From the NCBI GenBank assembly GCA_029259975.1, contig JAJDEE010000033.1, positions 1 through 7,433 on the forward strand: a DNA stretch of 7,433 nt, written 5' to 3'. Source of the stretch: Planctomycetota bacterium (GTDB taxonomy: Bacteria; Planctomycetota; Planctomycetia; Pirellulales; Lacipirellulaceae). A model generated the notes under the pieces. The model searched no databases and was not told the DNA's origin. It worked only from the letters and a program-made list of their open reading frames with translations. The position numbers and the translations under genes are program-made. Positions 1-5,780 of this stretch are shown here, one piece after another. The first letter of the stretch is position 1. Every line of letters begins with the position of its first letter.

Positions 1-55
1 GCGAGGAGCGGCGGCAGTGTTGAACCCTCGCTACATCGTCAAATGCACGGGCTAG
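1..55 (+). CDS. Possible 3' end of an upstream gene (partial, unidentified)
   Basis: Reading from base 2, a frame stays open for 17 codons and ends in TAG at 53-55; the visible residues end in AVLNPRYIVKCTG. Codon choice resembles the downstream cassette. The stop is followed by a long hairpin and then a strong ribosome binding site, which fits a gene end. The competing frame from base 1 stays open to 159, but it is rich in AGG, AGA and CGG arginine codons, which the neighbouring genes rarely use, so I prefer the shorter tail. No family can be named from 17 residues, and the stretch could be noncoding. Confidence 0.27.
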   Translation, partial: RGAAAVLNPRYIVKCTG

Positions 56-87
56 TCCGTTTTTGGAGGACTCAGCGGTCCAGGAAC

Positions 88-148
88 TCAGGGGCCAGAC
101 ACAAGCTCGCACGCAAACTGCTGGCAGGGCTTGTGTTTTGGCTCCTGA
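88..148 (+). other. Long imperfect hairpin between genes
   Basis: TCAGG at 88-92 pairs with CCTGA at 144-148. The stem continues inward through GCCA/TGGC and CACAAGC/GCTTGTG-type pairing to 108/127, with a few G-T wobbles and one bulged T at 136. This gives about 20 paired positions around an 18-nt loop. It lies between the possible gene tail and the first cassette gene. No T-run follows, so it is not a standard intrinsic terminator. It may be an mRNA processing or stability structure or a diverged inverted repeat. Confidence 0.5.
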
Positions 149-194
149 TGTTCTGTTAGTCGTCCCAAGTTTTCTCGGGTGAAGGAGTTTTTCG

Positions 195-404
195 GTGATC
201 GTAGGCGACTCACTAGCTGTGTTGGAATTGTTTAGCAAAAGCCCAACGGCAATCGTCCATGCGTCTAGCTTGTTGACACGTGGAATCGGATTGTCGGCAA
301 CTGAAAAAGGACTCTGCCGTTCACAGCCAACAGTCCAAGCTCAGCTCGCGATAGCAGGTGTAAAAGTTCAAAACACGTTACTTCCAGGAGAGGTGGTTAG
401 CTAA
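195..404 (+). CDS. Small hypothetical protein, first gene of phage-like cassette (69 aa)
   Basis: This 69-residue product is not one I recognise. The GTG start at 195 sits 7 nt after AAGGAG (182-187), a strong ribosome binding site. The TAA stop at 402-404 shares its last A with the ATG of the next gene (TAATG), the usual signature of translational coupling. The protein has no signal peptide or membrane segment. It is fairly rich in Ala, Leu, Ser and Val, with two isolated Cys-free halves around a single Cys near residue 41. Position and coupling suggest a small structural or connector component of a phage-type morphogenesis cassette, but only context supports this. The main evidence that it is real is the ribosome site plus the coupling to a more convincing gene. 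Confidence 0.55.
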   Translation: MIVGDSLAVLELFSKSPTAIVHASSLLTRGIGLSATEKGLCRSQPTVQAQLAIAGVKVQNTLLPGEVVS

Positions 405-796
405 TGGCTGGCGCAAAAGATATTCAAGGAACCGTATTTCAGCAGGCCACAGCGACGTTTATGGCCCGTGTGGAAAACAGTGCAGGCGTGAATCTCAATC
501 AAGCAGCAGTGGCCTCGATCAAGTACACCGTTAGCGAAGTCGGTCGCGGCGATACAGCGAGCACGATCGCCGGCCACGAGAATGTGACGATCGACAAGGC
601 CAGTGTGATTTTCGACGTGCTGCAAACTGACGCTACGTGGACGGTTGACAGCATCGGTTACAACTTTCGGCACGAAATCGATGTGAGTCAATACGAAGCG
701 TTTCCCAAAGCGGGAGATATTTACCAAGTGCGTTACGAAGTGACACCAGCGACGGGGCAGAAAATCGTTTTTCGTTTTCAAGTGAGGTGTATTTGA
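404..796 (+). CDS. Phage-like hypothetical protein, beta-rich (130 aa)
   Basis: The ATG at 404 overlaps the previous stop and is preceded by GGAG/GAGGTGG at 387-396, giving a well-placed ribosome binding site. The 130-residue product has alternating hydrophobic and polar residues typical of a beta-sandwich: VASIKYTV (36-43), KASVIFDVL (65-73), YQVRYEVTP (107-115) and the C-terminal IVFRFQVRCI (121-130). It also has a conserved-looking central WTVDSIGYNFRHEIDV stretch (79-94). No catalytic motif, signal peptide or membrane segment is visible. I recall similar proteins as uncharacterised members of prophage-like gene clusters in planctomycetes, next to a small protein like the following gene. 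A virion structural or assembly role is therefore inferred from context. The stop TGA (794-796) lies 1 nt before the next start. Confidence 0.72.
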   Translation: MAGAKDIQGTVFQQATATFMARVENSAGVNLNQAAVASIKYTVSEVGRGDTASTIAGHENVTIDKASVIFDVLQTDATWTVDSIGYNFRHEIDVSQYEAFPKAGDIYQVRYEVTPATGQKIVFRFQVRCI

Positions 797-797
797 A

Positions 798-1013
798 ATG
801 GCTAGTGAAACCGAACAAATTCTGACAATTCGCAATCAGTCGTTGGCTCAGTTGGAACAACTACGGGCAAGCCCAAAACCAAGCTATTCGCTCGACGGCC
901 AGCGAGTCTCTTGGCGAGAGTATATCGAATCGCTTCAGCAAACCGTTGACTGGTGCGATCGCAAGTTGACCGGATACCAGCCTTTTGAATGCCGCTCGCA
1001 GGGGACGACATAA
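798..1013 (+). CDS. Small phage-like protein, possibly gpW-like head-tail joining (71 aa)
   Basis: A 71-residue protein starting with ATG 1 nt after the previous stop, with GAGGTG (783-788) as ribosome site inside the end of the preceding gene. Residues 1-25 form a likely amphipathic helix (EQILTIRNQSLAQLEQL). Then comes a short beta turn, YSLDGQRVSW (30-39), then a second helix, REYIESLQQTVDWCDRKL (40-57), and the end PFECRSQGTT. This helix-DGxxVSW-helix layout and size recall lambda gpW-type head-tail joining proteins and small prophage proteins that end in RSQG. The gpW link is inference from shape, not a detected match. TAA at 1011-1013 overlaps the next ATG as TAATG, so translation is probably coupled. 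Confidence 0.72.
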   Translation: MASETEQILTIRNQSLAQLEQLRASPKPSYSLDGQRVSWREYIESLQQTVDWCDRKLTGYQPFECRSQGTT

Positions 1014-1660
1014 TGACCACAAAGCCAAATCTTTTAGAGGACTTTGCGGAGTTTATTGATAATTTAGAGCTTGTTACGCTTCGGCGCAAGGATTCCACCA
1101 AGGAACTATTGGTCAAAACAGCTTACCGACAGGTAGCTGCAACCCAAGAGATGGAGCCTAGCGGTGGATCCGTTCTGCAGGCAGACGCGGTTTGGCAAAT
1201 ACAGCTTCCAGCCGATGCAATGGTTCCCCAGCTAGGTGATGTGGTGATCGACCAGCATAAAAATCGCTGGACGATATTACGAACAGAGGAACTCGTCAGG
1301 CTGGGCCGCTGGAAATGCACAACGCGCGAGCTACGCATCGCCTACGACTGTCACGAACGCGTTGACATCGAACGACCTGTTTGGGGCGACCTTGGTTCCG
1401 GTCCAGTTATTGTTGACTGGACAGAGATTTGCGCGGCACTGCCCGTGAGTATCCAGCTCGACGAAATGACGTTAGACACCTCGACCACACCACCGACAAA
1501 GCAGTTGTTGTTCAAGATCCTACTCAGTGAATCAATTGCCCTAGAACCTGACGATCGCCTGACTGCCGAAGATGGCGTCAGCTATCGCTTGGAATCATTA
1601 CAGCATGCCAAGCACATCAATGCATTGCCGATCGCTAGCGCGTTGCGAGAAGAGGTCTAA
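1013..1660 (+). CDS. Phage-like head-closure/connector-type protein (215 aa)
   Basis: The ATG at 1013 is chosen because it overlaps the previous TAA (TAATG) and has AGGGGA (1000-1005) at good spacing; a longer reading from 989 would run into the preceding gene. The protein has no signal or membrane segment. Residues 60-110 read W-x-IQLP...PQLGDVVID...NRWTILRTEEL...WKCTTREL, the pattern of small phage head-closure or head-tail adaptor beta-barrels (a 'GD-x-V...W-x-I' core, then a strand ending in a W-x-C-x-T-R-x-L motif). A weaker second copy may lie at 167-205 (FKILLSES...LEPDDRLTAEDGVSYRLESL). Family assignment is inference. It is the last cassette gene; the next gene, 21 nt away, is on the opposite strand and cellular. 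Confidence 0.72.
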   Translation: MTTKPNLLEDFAEFIDNLELVTLRRKDSTKELLVKTAYRQVAATQEMEPSGGSVLQADAVWQIQLPADAMVPQLGDVVIDQHKNRWTILRTEELVRLGRWKCTTRELRIAYDCHERVDIERPVWGDLGSGPVIVDWTEICAALPVSIQLDEMTLDTSTTPPTKQLLFKILLSESIALEPDDRLTAEDGVSYRLESLQHAKHINALPIASALREEV

Positions 1661-1681
1661 GGCAGCTAGACCCTCCCCCGA

Positions 1682-2248
1682 TCACCCCAACTGCCACTGT
1701 TTCACCACTTCCAACGGATGCACCAACATCAGCACATTCAGCAGTAGGCAATCGCGGATGGTCAGCAACATCGTCAGCTCGATCACCAGAAAAAGTACAC
1801 AGGTCCAACGCCAGCCTATGCGCCGAGCCAGGCAGCATCCTGCACCACAAGAAAGAATATCTCCCATGCTGTTGAGTATTGAGTCGCCGTTGTACCCGAG
1901 CGCCGCAGTCATCCGATAACGGTCGATCACCCAGCGGGTGTTTTCGAGCAACTCCCAACCCGCCTCCACCGTCAGCACCAACCAAAGCTGCCAAGGCCAT
2001 TTCCAACGACGAAAGGCCCAGCCGACGAAAAGAAACAACAGCAAGCCATGCTGCACATGCGAAAAACTGTATGGATCGGCCAAATGTTGCGAAGTGTGCG
2101 GACCGTCTGCCTCGCTTGTCCAAAACCGGATTTGCCCACACTCGCAAAACCAAATCCTTCCCTGCGCGCGCAGCTGCCAAACTGTCAGGATCAATACGGC
2201 CAAAAGGGCTAACGACGGCCAGTTTTTGCGGTGGAGAACTTTTGGCAT
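1682..2248 (-). CDS. UPF0314 / DUF2585 family membrane protein
   Basis: A 188-residue integral membrane protein. It carries the landmarks I know from UPF0314 (DUF2585): FCECG (34-38), HTSQHL-DPYSFSH-HG (51-68), the WELLENT-VIDRYR block (98-112), TAALGYNGDS-NS-GD (114-130) and IRD-LLLNVLML (164-175). Hydrophobic segments lie at about 12-26, 64-79, 86-101, 131-141 and 149-176, so four or five membrane spans. The molecular function of the family is unknown. The many His, Glu, Asp and Cys residues at segment ends could bind metal or catalyse, but that is speculation. The ATG at 2248 gives the usual family length. No strong ribosome site precedes it, and an AGGTA/TACCT inverted repeat lies just upstream (2250-2269). 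It lies 67 nt downstream of the epimerase gene on the same strand. Confidence 0.9.
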   Translation of the reverse strand: MPKVLHRKNWPSLALLAVLILTVWQLRAQGRIWFCECGQIRFWTSEADGPHTSQHLADPYSFSHVQHGLLLFLFVGWAFRRWKWPWQLWLVLTVEAGWELLENTRWVIDRYRMTAALGYNGDSILNSMGDILSCGAGCCLARRIGWRWTCVLFLVIELTMLLTIRDCLLLNVLMLVHPLEVVKQWQLG

Positions 2249-2315
2249 GAGGTAGTTGATAGCTTACCTAGCGTTGAGTTCCAAGGCCAGATTCCTGTTC
2301 AATACGCTCATACCG

Positions 2316-3302
2316 TCACTGAAACATCGCCTGCGACAATTCAACTCCGCTCAGCGTCTGCCATTTTTTCCAACGTTCGCACAATTCACCAGCCGCCGCA
2401 CTCCAATGGGAATACGCAAACTCAAACCCCGCCTGTTGTAAACGAGTCGGAACCACACGACGGCTTTTCAATAGGAGTTCGGTCTCGGTGCGCAAGAAAA
2501 AGGTGCCGATTTCCAGCATCCACCATGCAGCAGGTAAGCCGAACCCAATGCCCCAAGCGTCACGCAGCGTACGCATGAACTCCGAATTGGGTAGCGGATT
2601 GGGAGATGCAATGTTCACAGGGCCAGCAAGGTCGTTCTCGATCAACCAATAGACACTATTCACGAAATCATGCTCATGAACCCAAGACACGTACTGTCGC
2701 CCATCGCCGCAAGTGCCTCCCATGCCCCGACGAACCAAGCTCAACAGCACATCAAAAATTCCGCCGCGATCAGGGCTCATCGTCATCGCCGAACGGAGCA
2801 AAACTTTGCGCGTAGCTGGCAGTTCAATTTCGTTGCATGCGGCCTCCCATGCCTTGGCCACTTCGATGCTAAACCGCCAACTGGCGGGAGCATCCGGTTC
2901 GGCGCCACCCAACTCGCCATCAATTTCGTCGTTGGGAGCATCGAAACGATGTGAATAGATCGTTGCCGTACTGGCTTGCAACCAAACACATGGCGGCGCA
3001 GAGGATTGGGCGATAGCTGTTCCGATAGCTCGCGTCGAAGCGACTCGCGAGTGCATCATCGCACGCCGATTTTTGGAGTGATACCGGCAGTCCACACTTC
3101 GACCCGCCAAATTGATCACGACATCCGCGCCCTCAATTTCCGTTGCCCAATCCCCAAGCGACTCGCCATCCCAACGCACAACTCTCGCCTGCAAATCGCA
3201 ACTTCGACGACTCAAAACAACAGTCTCGTGCCCATCACGCAAAAAAACCCTTGTGAGCAGCCTACCCACCTGCCCACTGCCACCTGCGATCACGATTTTC
3301 AT
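2316..3302 (-). CDS. TIGR01777 family NAD(P)-binding epimerase (SDR fold, DUF1731 C-terminus)
   Basis: A 328-residue extended short-chain dehydrogenase-type protein. The N-terminal Rossmann motif is GGSGQVG (7-13). INLAGRSVDCRY (63-74), followed by HSR-ASTRAIGTAI (84-97), is the signature block of TIGR01777, the YfcH/SulA-like 'nucleoside-diphosphate sugar epimerase' group. The usual catalytic YxxxK is not intact: the region reads STATIYSHR (111-119). RQYVSWVHEHDFV (202-214) and PVNIASPNPLPNSEFM (228-243) are typical of the family. The DUF1731 tail covers about 256-302 (WMLEIGTFFLRTETELLLKSRRVVP). The substrate is unknown; relatives have been linked to cell or plastid division, which does not fix a role here. 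The ATG at 3302 has GGAG about 10 nt upstream. It may be cotranscribed with the UPF0314 gene downstream. Confidence 0.93.
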   Translation of the reverse strand: MKIVIAGGSGQVGRLLTRVFLRDGHETVVLSRRSCDLQARVVRWDGESLGDWATEIEGADVVINLAGRSVDCRYHSKNRRAMMHSRVASTRAIGTAIAQSSAPPCVWLQASTATIYSHRFDAPNDEIDGELGGAEPDAPASWRFSIEVAKAWEAACNEIELPATRKVLLRSAMTMSPDRGGIFDVLLSLVRRGMGGTCGDGRQYVSWVHEHDFVNSVYWLIENDLAGPVNIASPNPLPNSEFMRTLRDAWGIGFGLPAAWWMLEIGTFFLRTETELLLKSRRVVPTRLQQAGFEFAYSHWSAAAGELCERWKKWQTLSGVELSQAMFQ

Positions 3303-3493
3303 ATCCTGTTCTCTCCAGTGAATTTTGCTTCGATCTTTCAGGAAGCTAACCGTAATTGCTGGCTGGGGATTAACGCAGTAAATGGTTCTCGGCTGCTGAA
3401 GCTGCTGCTTTGGGCCTGTAACGCAGCCAGCGGCGATTCCCCCCGGAAATCCCCTCAGCCGTGCTTGGCCAGCGGCCGATGATAAGATAAGAT

Positions 3494-3509
3494 TGTGGTT
3501 GATTTCACA
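3494..3509 (+). promoter_or_regulatory. Candidate CRP/FNR-family operator
   Basis: TGTGG-TTGATT-TCACA matches the CRP-type palindrome TGTGA-N6-TCACA at 9 of 10 core positions. The flanks extend the symmetry to ATTGTG/CACAAT (3492-3497 and 3506-3511). It lies about 85 nt upstream of the ferredoxin start in a divergent intergenic region, a reasonable place for an activator. CRP/FNR regulators are widespread, but whether one here uses this sequence is inference. Confidence 0.4.
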
Positions 3510-3529
3510 ATGTCAATGTTGGCACTATT

Positions 3530-3549
3530 CGGCGAGACGTAGCTCGCCG
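3530..3549 (+). repeat. Perfect 7-bp hairpin in the ferredoxin leader
   Basis: CGGCGAG (3530-3536) and CTCGCCG (3543-3549) are exact reverse complements around a 6-nt loop. The hairpin lies 44 nt before the ferredoxin ATG. It has no T-run, so it is unlikely to be a terminator. It may be a 5' leader structure or a protein site. Confidence 0.5.
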
Positions 3550-3593
3550 GCTGTCTTTCTTGAAATTCGCGACTCGCAACCCGAAACTAGTTC

Positions 3594-3989
3594 ATGGCCA
3601 AAAAAGCACCCCGAAAAAAAGTACCCAAGGAGTTGGCGATCATCAACGCCGACAATTGCACTGGCTGCGAATCGTGCTTAGAGGTTTGTCCTGTCGATTG
3701 TATCTTCATGAACAAGATCGACGGCGGTGTCTTGAAGGGCACGCAACAGTGGTGCGAAATTGACATTGAACGCTGTGTCGGCTGCGAGGTCTGCGTCCAC
3801 ATCCCTGGCAAGAAGTCAAACCCTTACGAGTTGCTCGTCTGCCCCTGGGACGCGATCGAGATGGTCCCCACCGAATTGGCCGCGCAAACCATGGCCCAAG
3901 TCGGCGGCCCTCCCGAGTACATCGCCGAAAACTGGGATCGGCTGGTTAGCACAGCGCAGAATCTCGCCGAGCTACGTGCAGCCACCTAG
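3594..3989 (+). CDS. 4Fe-4S ferredoxin with atypical second cluster motif
   Basis: A 131-residue cytoplasmic electron carrier. The first cluster motif is canonical: C22-x2-C25-x2-C28-x3-C32-P. The second begins normally at C61-x2-C64-x2-C67, but its fourth Cys (C83, in VCPWDAIEMVP) comes 15 residues later because of an inserted HIPGKKSNPYELLV segment. C36 and C54 are extra cysteines. The start has a basic tail (MAKKAPRKKVPK). About 38 residues without cysteine follow the second motif. The ATG at 3594 is secure because an in-frame TAG lies at 3588-3590; no ribosome site is visible. Its redox partner cannot be told from neighbours. The gene faces the broken isomerase, whose damaged 3' end reads into this gene's last codons, so the C-terminus may not be ancestral. 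Confidence 0.93.
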   Translation: MAKKAPRKKVPKELAIINADNCTGCESCLEVCPVDCIFMNKIDGGVLKGTQQWCEIDIERCVGCEVCVHIPGKKSNPYELLVCPWDAIEMVPTELAAQTMAQVGGPPEYIAENWDRLVSTAQNLAELRAAT

Positions 3990-4719
3990 AAAGTGCCTCA
4001 AGCAAAGGCGCGAAGATCGACTCGAATTCGACGTCGCCCATCCCCGGTCCGAGCAGGTTTGGGTCGTTGGCATGAAAGTGGGCCGTCCAATCGCGACTAG
4101 CTCGGATGATCTCGTCGATCGGTTTTGTTTCGCTCGACATTGCCTTCACGTCGAGATGCAACCGGCAATGCGGCGAGTCGACGAGCTTAGCCAAACGAAT
4201 GCCCGACTCGGCGGTCAACAAAAAGTCGCCTTCAGCAGGCCCGAGCGGCTCCAGAGCAATTGTTACGTCTAAGTTGGCACAAGCAGGCATCGTCGCGCGT
4301 AATACTTCTGCCGCATACTGCTCGGCATCGTCGTGCGAAACGCCCGGCAGCAAGTTCCGTTGCTGTGGCGAACCAAGCACCATCACCTTGCCGCCCAGGT
4401 CGGCGCACTATTGAGCAAGCGATTTGAGGTACTCAGCAGTCGACTGCCGCACAGCTGCATCAGGGCTGGTCAAATAGTATCCTTCCGTCTTTGCCAACAA
4501 CCAATGCAAACCGACGACCTCCAGTTCCGCATCAGCAGCTTGTTGCCTAATCTTCTCGCGACAAGCAGTGGACACAGCGTGCGCATCTGCAACATTTCCG
4601 CTAGGTTGCAACGTAAATGGCGCAATCTCGACACCTGTGTAGCCGATCGCACGCGCCAACGGCCAGGCTTCGTCAAACGGCTGTTCGCCAAACATCTCAT
4701 TGCAAAAAGCGTATTTCAT
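3946..4719 (-). pseudogene. Broken sugar phosphate isomerase/epimerase (xylose isomerase-like TIM barrel)
   Basis: Two same-frame pieces make one protein of the xylose isomerase-like TIM-barrel family. The first is MKYAFCNEMF...AEYLKSLAQ (103 codons from ATG 4719). An in-frame TAG at 4410-4408 (codon 104) follows, then CADLGGKVMVLGSPQQRN continues without any frame change. Conserved elements after the stop include IALEPL (metal-ligand Glu), LHLDVKAM and HFHANDPNLLGPGMGDVEF. Homology fades after FAPLLEA at about 3994; the remaining codons overlap the end of the ferredoxin gene antisense. The expected last 30-60 residues, with the final Glu ligand (usually in a VEVF-type strand), are absent. 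An intact member would usually be about 270-290 residues. The ATG at 4719 fits the family N-terminus better than a TTG at 4731. Two independent lesions argue for a true pseudogene rather than a sequencing error. Confidence 0.85.
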
Positions 4720-4774
4720 GTGTGGTCTCAATAAGTCTCAAAATTAGACAGGGCAGTCTGGGCGATGGCACATA

Positions 4775-4803
4775 TTGACTGGCTACGATAAACTGAATAC
4801 TAT
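4775..4803 (+). promoter_or_regulatory. Probable sigma-70-type promoter for the DNA methyltransferase
   Basis: TTGACT (4775-4780) and TACTAT (4798-4803) are separated by exactly 17 nt, matching the -35 and -10 consensus at 5/6 and 4/6 positions. Transcription would begin near 4810. That makes starts at 4813 or 4819 almost leaderless and leaves a leader of about 48 nt before the ATG at 4858. Confidence 0.5.
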
Positions 4804-4857
4804 AGACAGTACGTGTACATGCGCCCACTCTATCAATCTAACCCCAAAACATCACGC

Positions 4858-5769
4858 ATGCTTAAATCAGGGAAGATCCATCAAGGCGATTGTATCAAAC
4901 TGATGAAGAAAATCGACGATGGTTCAATCGACCTCGTTTTTGCCGACCCGCCGTTTAACATCGGCTATGAATACGACGAGTACGACGACCGCCAAGACGA
5001 CGAAAAATATCTCGACTGGTGCAGCCAATGGATCGCCCAGGTTCACCGCATCCTCAAACCGAGCGGTACGTTTTGGCTGGCCATCGGTGACGAATATGCC
5101 GCCGAACTAAAAGTCGCCGCCAAACGCGAAATCGGCTTCGCGATGCGTAGCTGGGTTATCTGGTATTACACATTTGGTGTAAATTGCAAAAAAAAGTTTA
5201 GCCGTTCGCATGCTCACCTGTTTCACTTTGTGAAAGACGAAAAGAATTTTACGTTCAACGCCGACGATCCAGCAATCCGAGTACCATCGGCCCGCGCGCT
5301 CGTCTACGGCGACAAACGGGCCAACCCCAAAGGCCGCCTGCCTGATGATACCTGGATTCTCCGCCCCCAAGATTTTCAGTCCGACGCCTACGGTTTTACG
5401 CCGGAGCAAGACACGTGGTTTTTCTCCCGCGTCGCAGGCACGTTCAAAGAGCGCCAAGGCTTCCACGGCTGTCAAATGCCTGAGCAACTACTAGGCCGCA
5501 TCATCCGCGCATGCAGCAACGAAGGCGACTTGGTGTTCGACCCCTTTAGCGGCAGCGGCACGACGCTGGCGGTGGCGAAAAAGCTAGGGCGTGAATTTCT
5601 TGGCTGCGAGCTGTCGGAAGATTACGTATCCTATGCGACGGACCGTCTAGAAGAAATTCATGTCGGCGCCCAACTTGATGGGCCGGCAGACCCGATCGCT
5701 AGTGCGCCAAGCACCAAGAATGGGCGACGCCTGAAAACGCCAGAGAAAAAATCAAAACAACTTTTCTGA
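4858..5769 (+). CDS. Solitary beta-class DNA methyltransferase (N6-adenine or N4-cytosine)
   Basis: A 303-residue S-adenosylmethionine-dependent DNA methyltransferase. The catalytic motif IV, FADPPFNIGY (D30-PPF33), comes before the cofactor motif I, DPFSGSGTT (228-236). The segment between them (about 95-200) would include the target-recognition domain, so this is the circularly permuted beta order of the N6_N4_Mtase family. HGCQMPEQLLGRIIR, just before motif I, is the motif X helix. The C-terminus is lysine-rich (GRRLKTPEKKSKQLF). DPPF does not decide between adenine-N6 and cytosine-N4, and the recognition site is unknown. No restriction endonuclease or specificity gene is adjacent, so it is probably an orphan regulatory or housekeeping enzyme. 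Upstream in-frame starts (GTG 4813, ATG 4819) exist, but 4858 fits the family N-terminus (ML-x-G-x-I-x-QGDC) and the predicted promoter. No ribosome site is visible. Confidence 0.93.
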   Translation: MLKSGKIHQGDCIKLMKKIDDGSIDLVFADPPFNIGYEYDEYDDRQDDEKYLDWCSQWIAQVHRILKPSGTFWLAIGDEYAAELKVAAKREIGFAMRSWVIWYYTFGVNCKKKFSRSHAHLFHFVKDEKNFTFNADDPAIRVPSARALVYGDKRANPKGRLPDDTWILRPQDFQSDAYGFTPEQDTWFFSRVAGTFKERQGFHGCQMPEQLLGRIIRACSNEGDLVFDPFSGSGTTLAVAKKLGREFLGCELSEDYVSYATDRLEEIHVGAQLDGPADPIASAPSTKNGRRLKTPEKKSKQLF

Positions 5770-5780
5770 TCTACTTCGCC

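Noticed and set aside
1..159. Longer open frame from base 1 to a TAG at 157-159
   Set aside because: It is heavy in AGG, AGA and CGG codons, runs through the hairpin and gives a product without recognisable features.
401..860. Reverse-strand open frames of 144 and 75 aa
   Set aside because: They are antisense to the coupled cassette genes, lack ribosome sites and show no family resemblance.
1635..2255. Several open frames overlapping the UPF0314 gene on both strands
   Set aside because: The 188-aa frame carries the family motifs; the others are shadows of it.
2976..3482. 168-aa + strand open frame over the epimerase start
   Set aside because: It is antisense to a clear Rossmann domain, and its composition is unlike the neighbouring proteins.
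3760..4272. 170-aa + strand frame spanning the ferredoxin end and the broken isomerase
   Set aside because: It is out of frame with ferredoxin and antisense to isomerase motifs, so it is a by-product of their codon bias.
4408..4410. Recoding of the TAG as an amino acid (pyrrolysine or readthrough)
   Set aside because: The same gene also lacks its 3' end, and no recoding element or family precedent is visible, so decay is simpler.
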